From assembly GCA_023433985.1 (NCBI GenBank), contig JAEYTN010000589.1:1-8672 (forward strand): DNA of 8,672 bases, written 5' to 3'. This DNA is from Pseudomonadota bacterium (GTDB lineage: Bacteria > Pseudomonadota > Alphaproteobacteria > Rhizobiales > Devosiaceae). Made by a program: the position numbers and the translations under genes. Positions within the stretch are counted from its first letter, which is position 1; each line of letters starts with the position of its first letter. Below are positions 1 to 7,004 of this stretch, piece after piece. The notes below the pieces were generated by a model. The model had not been told where the DNA came from, did no database searches, and saw only the letters and a list, made by a program, of their open reading frames with translations.

Positions 1-260
1 AGGTGGTGCTGTTCTTCGTGACCTTCCTGCCGCAGTTCGTCGATGCCCACGACCCGGCGGCCTCGGGCAAGCTGTTCTTCCTCGGCGCCGAGTTCATCCT
101 CATCTCGATCCCACTCGCCATCGCCACCATCTTCGCGGCCGAATGGCTGGCGGCCGCGTTCAAGCGCACCAAGTGGGTGGAGCGGGCGCTGAACTGGAGC
201 TTTGCCGCAATCTTCACGGCCTTCGCGGCCACCATCCTCACCGCGCAGGCGCGGCACTAG
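1..260 (+). CDS. LysE/RhtB-family amino-acid exporter, C-terminal part (5' end outside window)
   Basis: The reading frame is open from the first bases and ends at TAG 258-260, giving about 85 C-terminal residues. The segment starts with a hydrophobic stretch containing FFVTFLPQFVD, which resembles the conserved F-x-PQF-hydrophobic block of LysE/RhtB translocators. Two further membrane segments follow (around LFFLGAEFILISIPLAIATIF and WSFAAIFTAFAATILTA), separated by a basic loop (FKRTKWVERALN). Proteins of this family have about 200-210 residues and six membrane segments, so roughly 120 residues lie upstream of the window. The known family role is export of amino acids or related metabolites across the inner membrane; the substrate cannot be read from this fragment. 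The GTG at position 3 is very unlikely to be the real start. The next gene begins 10 nt after the stop, so the two may be cotranscribed. Confidence 0.8.
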   Translation, partial: VVLFFVTFLPQFVDAHDPAASGKLFFLGAEFILISIPLAIATIFAAEWLAAAFKRTKWVERALNWSFAAIFTAFAATILTAQARH

Positions 261-270
261 GACCGGGGCG

Positions 271-1119
271 ATGAACTACTCGCACGCCTTTCATGCCGGC
301 AACTTCGCCGATGTGCTCAAGCACATCATCCTGGTTCGGCTGGTCGAGTATCTGAAGAAGAAAGACGCTGCCTTCCGCGTCATCGATACGCATGCCGGCA
401 TCGGCCGCTACGACCTCGGCGGCGAGATCGCGAAGCGCTCGCCCGAATTCGAGGACGGCATCGGCCGGCTGCTGAAGGCCGAGCTGCCGCAGAAGGCGCA
501 GCCGCTGGTCGCACCCTATCTCGACGTGATCCGCGAGCTGAACCCCGATGGTCTCAAGACCTATCCAGGCTCGCCGCTGCTGGTCCGCAAGCTGTTCCGC
601 CCGCAGGACCGGCTCTCCGCCCTGGAGCTTCATCCCGAATACGCCAAGCGGCTCGCCACGCTGTTCGAGGGCGACATCCAGGTGCGGGTGATCCACCTCG
701 ACGGCTGGCTGGCGCTCAACGCGCATGTGCCGCCCAAGGAGAAGCGCGGGCTGGTCCTGGTCGACCCGCCCTTCGAGGAAAAGGGCGAGTTCGACCGGCT
801 GGTGGACGGCCTCGTCAAGGCGCACGGCAAGTTCGCGACGGGCGTTTACGCGCTCTGGTATCCGCTCAAGGATACCCGCGCGGTACACGACTTCATCTCG
901 GCGCTGCGCGACTGCGGCATCCCCAAGATGCTGCGTGCCGAGCTCAGTATCCGTCCGGCCTCCAACCCACCGCGGCTCCACGGCACGGGCATGATCCTCG
1001 TCAACCCGCCCTTCACGCTCGAAGGCGAGTTGCGCATCCTGCTGCCGGCGCTGGCGCAACTGCTCGGCGACCCCGGCCAGGGCCGGCACAAGCTCGAGTG
1101 GCTGCGCGGCGAGGAATAG
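271..1119 (+). CDS. rlmJ: 23S rRNA (adenine(2030)-N(6))-methyltransferase RlmJ
   Basis: The 282-residue product has nearly the same length as E. coli RlmJ, the SAM-dependent enzyme that methylates N6 of A2030 in 23S rRNA. The N-terminus [18 protein letters not shown] (residues 1-18) is the family hallmark. A SAM-binding motif I follows at residues 39-45 (DTHAGIG). The catalytic motif IV is DPPF at residues 165-168, in the sequence [11 protein letters not shown]; many N6-adenine methyltransferases have DPPY, and DPPF is an accepted variant. The frame extends 23 codons upstream of 271, but that extension is proline/arginine-rich and overlaps the LysE gene. ATG 271 matches the family N-terminus and is preceded by a G-rich stretch (GGGG at 265-268), so I chose it. 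It lies 10 nt after the LysE stop, possibly in one transcript. Function is by family resemblance; key residues are intact. Confidence 0.93.
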   Translation: MNYSHAFHAGNFADVLKHIILVRLVEYLKKKDAAFRVIDTHAGIGRYDLGGEIAKRSPEFEDGIGRLLKAELPQKAQPLVAPYLDVIRELNPDGLKTYPGSPLLVRKLFRPQDRLSALELHPEYAKRLATLFEGDIQVRVIHLDGWLALNAHVPPKEKRGLVLVDPPFEEKGEFDRLVDGLVKAHGKFATGVYALWYPLKDTRAVHDFISALRDCGIPKMLRAELSIRPASNPPRLHGTGMILVNPPFTLEGELRILLPALAQLLGDPGQGRHKLEWLRGEE

Positions 1120-1199
1120 GACCATCGGTCCACTTGCATCGCCGGGCGGTTCCCGGCACAAGAACCGCCATTCATCCTGGACCCGGTGCAATCCCGGGT
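1119..1199 (+). other. Cluster of three short hairpins after rlmJ
   Basis: The 157-nt gap between rlmJ and the SulP gene carries three perfect inverted repeats in a row. They are GGACC-(ATC)-GGTCC at 1119-1131, starting on the last base of the rlmJ stop codon; GGCGGTT/AACCGCC at 1145-1151 and 1163-1169 with an 11-nt loop; and ACCCGG/CCGGGT at 1181-1186 and 1194-1199 with a 7-nt loop. None is followed by a run of T, so none is a canonical intrinsic terminator. They could slow transcription or shield the 3' end of the rlmJ mRNA, or they may be chance in GC-rich DNA. Bases 1200-1276 hold no feature I recognise; I see no clear promoter or ribosome-binding site for the SulP gene. Confidence 0.35.
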
Positions 1200-1276
1200 G
1201 GCTCTTCCGGCCGCCGATCCGCCGGACAACGTCAGGCCGAGCGGCTAAGCTCCGCCCACGTAGTTTCAGATCACCG

Positions 1277-2758
1277 ATGTCGTTTGCTGCCTCGCTCCGC
1301 CGGACCTGGTTCGGAAATACTCGTGCCGACATTCTCTCCGGCCTCGTCGTCGCCCTGGCGCTGATCCCCGAGGCCATCGGCTTCTCCGTCATCGCCGGGG
1401 TAGACCCGAAGGTCGGGCTCTACGCCTCGGTTGTGATTGCCACGGTGATCGCCTTTGTCGGCGGTCGCCCCGCGATGATCTCGGCGGCGACCGCCGCGAC
1501 CGCCGTGCTGATGACCACGCTCGTGCGCGACCACGGCATCCAGTACCTGTTCGCCGCGACCATCCTGATGGGCGTGTTCCAGATCGTCGCCAGCTGGCTG
1601 AAGCTGGCGCGGCTGATGCGCTTCGTCTCGCAGTCGGTGATGACCGGCTTCGTCAATGCGCTCGCAATCCTGATCTTTCTCGCACAGCTGCCGCAGCTGA
1701 TCGGGGTGACGCCCGCGACCTACCCGCTGATCGGGGTCGGGCTCGCCATCATCTACCTGTTCCCGCTGGTGACGAAGGCCATCCCCGCGCCGCTCGTGGC
1801 GATCGTGGTGGTGACGATCGTCTCGGTCTTGCTCGGGCTCGACGTGCGCACCGTGGCCGACCTCGGCGAGCTGCCGAGCACGCTGCCGGTCTTCGCCCTG
1901 CCCGAAGTGCCGCTCAACCTCGATACGCTCCGCATCATCGCGCCCATCGCGCTGACGCTGGCGGCGGTGGGGCTGCTGGAATCGCTGCTGACGGCGCAGA
2001 TCGTCGACGAGATGACCGACACCACCTCGAACAAGCATCGCGAGACCGCCGGCCAGGGCATTGCCAACATCGCCTCGGGCCTGTTCGGCGGCATGGGCGG
2101 CTGCGCCATGATCGGGCAGTCGGTGATCAACGTCAGTTCGGGCGCCCGCGGGCGTCTCTCGACGCTGGTGGCCGGGCTGTTCCTGCTGGTGCTGCTGGTG
2201 CTGCTGCAGGACCTGCTCGCCATCGTACCGGTGGCGGCGCTGACGGCCGTAATGATCATGGTGTCGATCAACACCTTTTCGTGGCAGTCGCTCGCCAACC
2301 TCCGCCGCAACCCGGTCCCGTCGTCGGTGGTCATGCTGGTGACGGTGGTGACCGTGGTGGTGACCCGCGACCTGTCGCTCGGCGTGCTCGCAGGCGTGCT
2401 GCTGTCGGGCGTGTTCTTCGCCGGCAAGGTGTCGCGGCTGAGCCGCGTCTCTTCCGGGCTCAGCGCCGACGGCAAGACCCGCACCTACCGGGTCGAAGGC
2501 CAGGTGTTCTTCGCTTCGGCCGGCGCCTTCACCGAGTCGATCGACCTCGCCGAGCCGCTGGAGCGGCTGGTCATCGACGTGCACGGCGCGCATTTCTGGG
2601 ACATCTCGGCTGTGGCCGCGCTCGACAAGGTCGTGCTGAAGGCACGCCGGCACGGCATGGCGGTCGAGGTGATCGGCCTCAACGAGGCAAGCGCCACCAT
2701 GGTCGAGCGCTTCGCGACGCACGACAAGGACGCGCCGGCGCCCGCCGCGGGTCACTGA
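1277..2758 (+). CDS. SulP (SLC26)-family anion transporter with C-terminal STAS domain
   Basis: This 493-residue inner-membrane protein has the SulP layout. A hydrophobic transport domain spans about residues 15-385, and a cytoplasmic STAS domain spans about 400-482. The family block near the first helices is visible at residues 28-50 ([19 protein letters not shown], then KVGLYAS), as is the conserved glycine-rich segment [17 protein letters not shown] at 259-275. The STAS domain contains [21 protein letters not shown] (430-450), with the acidic-x-serine position (D442, S444) typical of STAS folds. SulP proteins carry sulfate, bicarbonate, dicarboxylates or other anions. No sulfur-assimilation or carbonic-anhydrase gene lies beside it, so the substrate is open. 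ATG 1277 is the first start in frame, but no good Shine-Dalgarno sequence precedes it. The stop is 4 nt from the stop of the oppositely oriented GNAT gene, so the two transcripts must converge and probably overlap at their 3' ends. Confidence 0.9.
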   Translation: MSFAASLRRTWFGNTRADILSGLVVALALIPEAIGFSVIAGVDPKVGLYASVVIATVIAFVGGRPAMISAATAATAVLMTTLVRDHGIQYLFAATILMGVFQIVASWLKLARLMRFVSQSVMTGFVNALAILIFLAQLPQLIGVTPATYPLIGVGLAIIYLFPLVTKAIPAPLVAIVVVTIVSVLLGLDVRTVADLGELPSTLPVFALPEVPLNLDTLRIIAPIALTLAAVGLLESLLTAQIVDEMTDTTSNKHRETAGQGIANIASGLFGGMGGCAMIGQSVINVSSGARGRLSTLVAGLFLLVLLVLLQDLLAIVPVAALTAVMIMVSINTFSWQSLANLRRNPVPSSVVMLVTVVTVVVTRDLSLGVLAGVLLSGVFFAGKVSRLSRVSSGLSADGKTRTYRVEGQVFFASAGAFTESIDLAEPLERLVIDVHGAHFWDISAVAALDKVVLKARRHGMAVEVIGLNEASATMVERFATHDKDAPAPAAGH

Positions 2759-2762
2759 GGAT

Positions 2763-3200
2763 TTAGCGCCGGATGAGGTCGAAGGTGAAGACCGACATGG
2801 CCTCCTCGCTGTCGCCCGCGCCCATCACCTTGCGGTAGACGCCGAGCGCCGGGCCGTTGTCGTGCTCGGTACCAAGCCACGCCTCGCGGCAACCCATCGC
2901 CTTCGCTTCGGCGAGGATGGCCGCCATCAGGCGGGTGGCGATGCCGCGGCGCAGGTAGCTGTCGGCTACCCCGACCTCGTTGACGAAGAAATCCTCGTCC
3001 TTGTCGGGATGGAAATGGGTGAAGCCCGTCGCCATGCCGACCACCAGGTCGCCGTCGAGCGCCACGACGATGCGGTAGTTCTCCGTGGCGAGGAAGCGCA
3101 CGACGAGGTCGGGGCGCACGGGCTCGTCGAACACGCCCTCGGCCACGTTGCCGAGCACCGCCTCGTCGCCCGGCACGAGCCGCTTGAGGGTGATGGTCAT
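2763..3200 (-). CDS. GNAT-family N-acetyltransferase, distantly AAC(3)-I-like
   Basis: The 145-residue protein is a single GNAT domain, which transfers acetyl from acetyl-CoA to an amine. The core acetyl-CoA-binding segment is VNEVGVADSYLRRGIATRLM (residues 73-92), with the P-loop-like RRGIAT. It is followed by helix alpha-4 and the C-terminal block EHDNGPALGVYRKVMG (112-127), typical of the NxxAxxxYxxxG motif. The position three residues before the P-loop glycine is leucine rather than the usual Q/R. The end (SVFTFDLI) and general layout recall AAC(3)-I aminoglycoside acetyltransferases and their uncharacterised relatives, but this is resemblance only; the true substrate is unknown. The frame stays open to 3380, but ATG 3198-3200 is preceded by a strong AGGGAGG 5 nt away, and the extra residues look unlike the family, so I chose 3200. 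It is divergent from the MFS gene (88 nt between starts) and converges on the SulP gene. Confidence 0.87.
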   Translation of the reverse strand: MTITLKRLVPGDEAVLGNVAEGVFDEPVRPDLVVRFLATENYRIVVALDGDLVVGMATGFTHFHPDKDEDFFVNEVGVADSYLRRGIATRLMAAILAEAKAMGCREAWLGTEHDNGPALGVYRKVMGAGDSEEAMSVFTFDLIRR

Positions 3201-3205
3201 GGCGT

Positions 3206-3212
3206 CCTCCCT
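3206..3212 (-). promoter_or_regulatory. Ribosome-binding site that fixes the GNAT start
   Basis: On the minus strand this reads AGGGAGG and ends 5 nt before the ATG at 3200-3198. It is one of the two best Shine-Dalgarno sequences in the window, and it argues for the 145-residue form over the longer open frame that reaches 3380 inside the MFS gene. Confidence 0.75.
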
Positions 3213-3288
3213 TGTGGCACAGGATCTGCGCGGATAGGTGTAGTGCCCCTGCCCCGCTGCCTTCAAGCCGACCTCCCGGATCAGCACA

Positions 3289-4467
3289 GTGTCCTTCAGT
3301 TCCAGCCTTGCGCTGTTCAAGGTCCCCTCCTTCACGCCCGCCCTGCTGGCGGTGCTGCTGTCGACCCTCGCCGAGTCCATTGCCGGCAGCTACATGGCGC
3401 TGCTGGCGGTCGAGAAGATCGGCATGGGCCCGCTGGCGCTGAGCGCCTTCCTGACCCTGTCGGCGATCTCCGGCATCGCCGTCACCACGGTGTTCGGCCA
3501 CCTGCATGACAGAAAGCCCATCCTCTGGCCGCTGCTGGTGGCCCTGGGTGCCAAGATTCTCGGCTACGGGTTCTGCGCGCTCCTGACCGAGACGTGGATG
3601 CTGCTGCTCGTCGCCTTCGTGCTGTTCGGGCTGAGCTCGGCCTCCTACGCGCTGCTCTTCGCCATGGCCAAGGGCTACCTCGACCGCATCGGCGGCGAGA
3701 CCGTGTCGCGCGGCATGGCGAGCCTGCGGATGACCTCGTCGCTGAGCTGGGCCATCGGGCCGGCCATGGGCGCGGGACTCGTGTCGCTCTGGAGCTTCGA
3801 GGGCGTCTATGCCGGCGCTGCGCTGCTCGGCGTGCTGGCGCTCGTCGTGGTGCTCGCGAGCCGGATCAAGGTGGTGCCGGCCGATACGGCGGAACGGCAG
3901 CAGATCACGCTCGACGTGGTGCGGGCCGCGGCTCCGGCCGTGGTGGCGATGACGGCCTTCCATACCGTAATGTTCATGGGGTCGAACGCCATGTCCATCG
4001 TGGTGGTGCGCGAGCTTGGCAGCGCCACCGACGTCGGCCTGCTGTTCAGCCTCTGCGCGGCGGTCGAAGTGCTGGTGATGGGGTTGTTCGTGGTGCGGCC
4101 GATGCGGCGGGCCAGCGTGCCGCTGCTCGCGCTCGGCTTTGCCCTGTTCGCCGGGTACTTCGCCATGGCCCTGCTCTGGCCGACGCTGCTGTCGCTCTAC
4201 CTGGGGCAGATTCCGCGCGCCGCGGCCATCGGCATCCTGTCGGTGGTCGGCATGCACTATGTGCAGGAGCTGCTGCCGGGCCGTGCCGGCGTGGCCTCGG
4301 CGCTGTTCGGCAACACGATGAGCGCCGGTTTTCTCCTGTCGGGGCTCGGCACCGGAATCTGGGCCGAAGCCTTCGGCTACTGGTCGCTGTTCGGTGTCTG
4401 CGCCGTGCTGTGCCTGATCGGCGGCGCGGTGCTATTCTGGCCCGTGGCGCGGAAGGTAAGTGCCTGA
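3289..4467 (+). CDS. SetA/SetB-like MFS sugar-efflux transporter
   Basis: The 392-residue product is a 12-helix major facilitator superfamily protein whose length matches the E. coli sugar-efflux transporters SetA/SetB. Specific resemblances are the segment SLSWAIGP at residues 151-158, and the block MHYVQELLPGRAGVASALFG (322-341) followed by NTMSAGFLLSG. In SetA the equivalent region is a similar QDLMPGRAG motif followed by TN-S-STG. A motif-A-like loop, GHLHDRKP (70-77), lies between helices 2 and 3. Set proteins export sugars and sugar analogues; whether this one does is inference. The first start in frame is GTG 3289, with only a weak GGA upstream; the next ATG would cut into helix 1, so GTG is preferred. 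The stop codon TGA 4465-4467 forms the left edge of the parS-type palindrome. The gene is divergent from the GNAT gene and converges on rlmN. Confidence 0.85.
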   Translation: MSFSSSLALFKVPSFTPALLAVLLSTLAESIAGSYMALLAVEKIGMGPLALSAFLTLSAISGIAVTTVFGHLHDRKPILWPLLVALGAKILGYGFCALLTETWMLLLVAFVLFGLSSASYALLFAMAKGYLDRIGGETVSRGMASLRMTSSLSWAIGPAMGAGLVSLWSFEGVYAGAALLGVLALVVVLASRIKVVPADTAERQQITLDVVRAAAPAVVAMTAFHTVMFMGSNAMSIVVVRELGSATDVGLLFSLCAAVEVLVMGLFVVRPMRRASVPLLALGFALFAGYFAMALLWPTLLSLYLGQIPRAAAIGILSVVGMHYVQELLPGRAGVASALFGNTMSAGFLLSGLGTGIWAEAFGYWSLFGVCAVLCLIGGAVLFWPVARKVSA

Positions 4468-4486
4468 TGTTCCACGTGGAACATCA
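4465..4486. promoter_or_regulatory. parS: parS-type centromere (ParB-binding) site
   Basis: Bases 4468-4483 read TGTTCCACGTGGAACA, a perfect 16-bp palindrome that fits the widely conserved chromosomal parS consensus TGTTNCACGTGNAACA at every defined position. The symmetry continues for three more base pairs on each side, making a 22-bp perfect palindrome from 4465 to 4486. Chromosomal ParB proteins bind this sequence, spread from it and recruit SMC/condensin; ParA moves the complex to segregate the origin region. The left arm begins with the TGA stop of the MFS gene, so the site lies in a short convergent gap, clear of coding sequence on the rlmN side. I found no second copy and no parA or parB gene in the window. 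Identification is by consensus match, not by binding data. Confidence 0.88.
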
Positions 4487-4528
4487 CCGAAGCCACATTT
4501 CTGACGCAGAAAGGACATGAAGCTGAAC

Positions 4529-4554
4529 GCCGTCTGAACGGATGTTCAGGCGGT
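4529..4554. terminator. Hairpin across the rlmN stop, between convergent MFS and rlmN genes
   Basis: An 11-bp stem (4529-4539 with 4544-4554, including two G-T wobbles) closes on a 4-nt loop, GGAT. The right arm contains the rlmN stop codon (4546-4548). The position between two convergent genes suits a two-way terminator, and the stem is the strongest in the gap. Neither strand has a T-run after the stem, so it is not a canonical intrinsic terminator; it may instead assist Rho-dependent ending or protect 3' ends. Confidence 0.4.
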
Positions 4555-5772
4555 CAGCGCGTCGCGCTCTTTCTTGGTGAGCCGCTCGGTTTCCGACTTC
4601 AGCTGGCCGCAGGCGGCAAGGATGTCGCGGCCGCGCGGCGTGCGCACCGGCGAGGCGTAGCCGGCGCGGTTGACGATGTCGGCGAACTTCTCGATGCGCG
4701 ACGAACTAGAGCAATCGTAGTTGGTGCCCGGCCACGGGTTGAACGGGATCAGGTTGATCTTGGCCGGGATGCCAGCCAGCAGCCGCACCAGCTCGCGCGC
4801 GTCGGCGTCGGAATCGTTGATGTCCTTGAGCATCACGTATTCGAAGGTGATGCGCTTGGCGTTCGACAGGCCAGGATAGTCGCGGCAGGCCTGGATCAGC
4901 TCCTTGAGCGGATACTTCTTGTTGATCGGCACGAGGATATCGCGCAGGTCGTCGCGCACCGCATGCAGCGAGATGGCGAGCATGACGCCGATCTCCCGCC
5001 CGGTCGGCTCGATATAGGGCACGACGCCCGAGGTGGAGAGCGTGATGCGGCGCTTGGAAAGCGAAATGCCCGCCTCGTCCGACGCGATCAGCAGCGCCTG
5101 CTTGACGTTGTCGTAGTTGTAGAGCGGCTCGCCCATGCCCATCATCACCACATTGGTGATGGCGCGGCTGTCGCCCTCGGAGCCTCCCGAACCGCGCGGC
5201 GCCGGCACGAGGCCGCCATCGTTGGGGCGCACGCCGCCGGGAAAATCGCCCAGCCGCTCGCGCGCCATGAGGATCTGGCCGAGGATTTCGCCCGCCGTGA
5301 GGTTGCGGACCAGTTTCTGCGTGCCGGTATGGCAGAACGAGCAGGTGAGCGTGCAGCCGACCTGCGAGGAGACGCAGAGCGTGCCCCGGTCTTCCTCGGG
5401 GATGTAGACGGTCTCGACCTCGACCGGCGGCAGCAGTGGGTTCTTGGGGTCGCGGAAGCGGAACAGCCACTTGCGGGTGCCGTCCATCGAGATCTGCTCG
5501 GAGACGATCTCGGGGCGATCCAGCAGGAAAGTATCGGCGAGCTTCTGCCGGAACCCTTTCTGGATGTTGCTCATCCGGTCGAAGTCGGTGACGCCGTTGT
5601 GGTAGATCCAGTTCCACAGCTGCGAGGCGCGCATCTTCGCCTCGCGCTCGTCCAGCCCGATGCCCATCAGGGTGTCGCGCAGCTCCGGCTTCATCAGCCC
5701 GACCAGCGACATCCGCCCGGATTTCGGCCGGTCGGCATGGCTGTGGTAGTCGAGGTCGAGCGCAATGGACAT
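4546..5772 (-). CDS. rlmN: Dual-specificity RNA methyltransferase RlmN (23S rRNA A2503 / tRNA A37 C2-methylation)
   Basis: The 408-residue product is a radical-SAM enzyme. RlmN adds a methyl group to C2 of A2503 in 23S rRNA; in E. coli it also acts on A37 of some tRNAs. The [4Fe-4S] ligands are C140, C144 and C147 (CTLTCSFC). The two cysteines corresponding to E. coli C118 and C355, used in the covalent methyl-transfer mechanism, are present as C133 (GTLCVSSQ) and C388 (ILAACGQL). The GEP motif is at 214-216. Compared with E. coli there is an extra glycine/proline-rich segment at about residues 175-203, as in alphaproteobacterial RlmN. The frame stays open to an ATG at 5820, which would add 16 residues. 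I prefer ATG 5772 because family N-termini resemble [16 protein letters not shown]; neither start has a good ribosome-binding site. It converges on the MFS gene. Confidence 0.95.
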   Translation of the reverse strand: MSIALDLDYHSHADRPKSGRMSLVGLMKPELRDTLMGIGLDEREAKMRASQLWNWIYHNGVTDFDRMSNIQKGFRQKLADTFLLDRPEIVSEQISMDGTRKWLFRFRDPKNPLLPPVEVETVYIPEEDRGTLCVSSQVGCTLTCSFCHTGTQKLVRNLTAGEILGQILMARERLGDFPGGVRPNDGGLVPAPRGSGGSEGDSRAITNVVMMGMGEPLYNYDNVKQALLIASDEAGISLSKRRITLSTSGVVPYIEPTGREIGVMLAISLHAVRDDLRDILVPINKKYPLKELIQACRDYPGLSNAKRITFEYVMLKDINDSDADARELVRLLAGIPAKINLIPFNPWPGTNYDCSSSSRIEKFADIVNRAGYASPVRTPRGRDILAACGQLKSETERLTKKERDALTA

Positions 5773-5867
5773 GGAGCGGGCGGTTTTCTCAGCGGGCGCG
5801 TAGGAGGCGGCTGATAACATAGGTGCGCTTGCCGCGCAAAGAAGCCCGCTTCAGACCAGCCCTGCAC

Positions 5868-6371
5868 TCAGCCGGTGCATTCGCCTTCAAGTGCGCGTGA
5901 AGCGGCGGTGGCGCCCGACAGCGAGAAGGTCTCGGAGACCTTGATCCCCTTGTCGGACGTGCCCTCGATGATGACCTCGGAGCCGGCCCGGAGCGCACTG
6001 GCCAGCGCCTCGTTCTGGCTGGGGTTAAGCAACCAGGCGGCATCCCGCGAGGTGAACAGCTCGAACGTCTGGCCGCTCACGGTGACGGTCGCCGGCGTAT
6101 CGGGGGCAAAGGTGTAGCCGACGACGACGTTGAGTTCGTTGCGCACCCCCAGCGACGGCCGGTGCGTCAGGTAGAGAAAGGCCTCTGTGAAACCGTCGGG
6201 CTGCGGTGTGACCTCGGTGGGCCGGGTGAGCGCGAAGCATACCGGGCCGGTCTGCTCGGTGGCCGAATAGGCCGACCAGGAGCGGAACTCGCCGATCATC
6301 TTCACCTGCTGGGCGAACGCGGGCGCGACCGAAAGCAGGGTGACGGCGGTGACCGCGGCGGCAAGTTTCAT
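5868..6371 (-). CDS. IalB-family secreted protein (downstream paralogue)
   Basis: The 167-residue product has an N-terminal signal peptide (MKLAAAVTAVTLLSVAPAFA, probable cleavage after A20), so it should be periplasmic or exported. The mature part has the pattern of the invasion-associated locus B family: GEFRSWSAYSA (27-37), GPVCFAL (42-48), LTHRPSLGVRNELNVVVGY (69-87), ELFTSRDAAWL (104-114), GTSDKG (137-142) and SLSG (150-153). IalB was named from Bartonella, where it contributes to erythrocyte invasion, but homologues are common in free-living alphaproteobacteria and their function is unknown. Cysteines C45 and C165 match the neighbour's C47 and C173 and may form a disulfide. An ATG at 6383 would add four residues; ATG 6371 has GAGG 6 nt upstream and gives a typical signal peptide. 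It lies 108 nt downstream of its paralogue on the same strand. Confidence 0.85.
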   Translation of the reverse strand: MKLAAAVTAVTLLSVAPAFAQQVKMIGEFRSWSAYSATEQTGPVCFALTRPTEVTPQPDGFTEAFLYLTHRPSLGVRNELNVVVGYTFAPDTPATVTVSGQTFELFTSRDAAWLLNPSQNEALASALRAGSEVIIEGTSDKGIKVSETFSLSGATAASRALEGECTG

Positions 6372-6396
6372 CTGGGGCCTCATTGCTCGAGCCTTG

Positions 6397-6420
6397 CTAG
6401 CAGGACCCGAGCCCTGCTGG
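6397..6420 (-). other. Hairpin between the two IalB-family genes
   Basis: An 8-bp stem with one wobble has its core AGCAGG at 6399-6404 paired to CCTGCT at 6413-6418 around an 8-nt loop, in the 108-nt space between the paralogues. There is no T-run, so full termination is doubtful. If the genes are cotranscribed, it could act as an mRNA-processing or stability element that sets their relative levels. A second weak repeat (CCCC/GGGG near 6422-6437) lies beside it. Confidence 0.3.
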
Positions 6421-6479
6421 AACCCCGAACGCGCGGGGCACCCATGAGGTTCAGCTGCGGCTCGGCCATGGCGCCTGCC

Positions 6480-7004
6480 TCAGGCGCAGGCCTTGGCGAT
6501 CTCGTTGAGCGCGGCCGTCACGCCGGACAGGTTGTAGTTGTCCGTCATGTTGTTGCCCTTCTGCGAGGTGCCCTTGACGACGAGCTTGCTGCCCGCCTTC
6601 AGCGCCTCGACGAAGGCCGGCTCGTCCGCCTCGACCGCGAGCCAGGCGGCCTCGCCCTCGGTGACCATCGGGTAGGCCTTGCCGTCGATGGTGGCCGTCA
6701 CGTTGGCGTTGGCGGGATGGAACGGGTAGCCGACCAGGGTCTGCACCTCGTTCTTGGTGCCCAGGCCCTTGCGGTTGATGATCAGGAAGTGGATCGGGCT
6801 GCGCTTCACCGGCGCGCCCTTGACCTCCTGCGGGGTCCAGCTTTCGGGAGCCGCCGAGATGTAGCACATGGGGCCGTTGGCGTCGGCGCCGCTCCAGGCG
6901 GTCCACGCCTTGAACGTGCCCAGCTGCTTGATTTCCTGCGCGGCGGCGGGCGCCGCCAGCGCCACGAGAGCCACCAGGCAGAGCCCAATTCGAGATGATG
7001 TCAT
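6480..7004 (-). CDS. IalB-family secreted protein (upstream paralogue)
   Basis: The 174-residue product carries a signal peptide (residues 1-22, hydrophobic core IGLCLVALVALAAPAAA, cleavage before Q23). The mature protein follows the same pattern as the next gene: QLGTFKAWTAWSG (27-39), GPMCYIS (44-50), FLIINRKGLGTKNEVQTLVGY (73-93), EGEAAWLAVE (116-125), KGTSQKG (144-150) and YNLSGVTAAL (157-166), ending in KACA. C47 and C173 are the only cysteines outside the signal peptide and match the paralogue. The frame stays open to 7049, but the added 15 residues (MPGCRLRKLHEGCWA) would bury the signal peptide. ATG 7004 has AAGGA about 9 nt upstream, so I chose it. This gene comes first in the direction of transcription, and the pair is probably a small operon that arose by duplication. 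Its role in the cell envelope is unknown. Confidence 0.87.
   Translation of the reverse strand: MTSSRIGLCLVALVALAAPAAAQEIKQLGTFKAWTAWSGADANGPMCYISAAPESWTPQEVKGAPVKRSPIHFLIINRKGLGTKNEVQTLVGYPFHPANANVTATIDGKAYPMVTEGEAAWLAVEADEPAFVEALKAGSKLVVKGTSQKGNNMTDNYNLSGVTAALNEIAKACA

Noticed and set aside
1170..1205. tRNA T-arm-like sequence around the ACCCGG/CCGGGT hairpin
   Set aside because: No acceptor stem, D-arm or anticodon arm can be drawn around it on either strand.
238..1392. Long open frame on the minus strand opposite rlmJ (384 codons)
   Set aside because: It is antisense to a well-supported gene and encodes an Arg/Gln/Glu/His-rich sequence with no family features, as expected for the opposite strand of GC-rich coding DNA.
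1271..2755. Minus-strand open frame of 494 codons opposite the SulP gene
   Set aside because: Full-length antisense frame with extreme Arg/His/Asp/Gln content; it mirrors the codon bias of the transporter and has no domain pattern.
2752..4257. Minus-strand open frame of 501 codons crossing the MFS gene and the GNAT gene
   Set aside because: It runs antisense through the MFS gene and out of frame through the GNAT gene; the composition is low-complexity and the GNAT frame with its strong ribosome-binding site is the real one.
4467..4520. 17-codon open frame starting in the parS palindrome as a gene
   Set aside because: Too short, no ribosome-binding site of its own, and its first residues are dictated by the palindrome; kept only as an observation.
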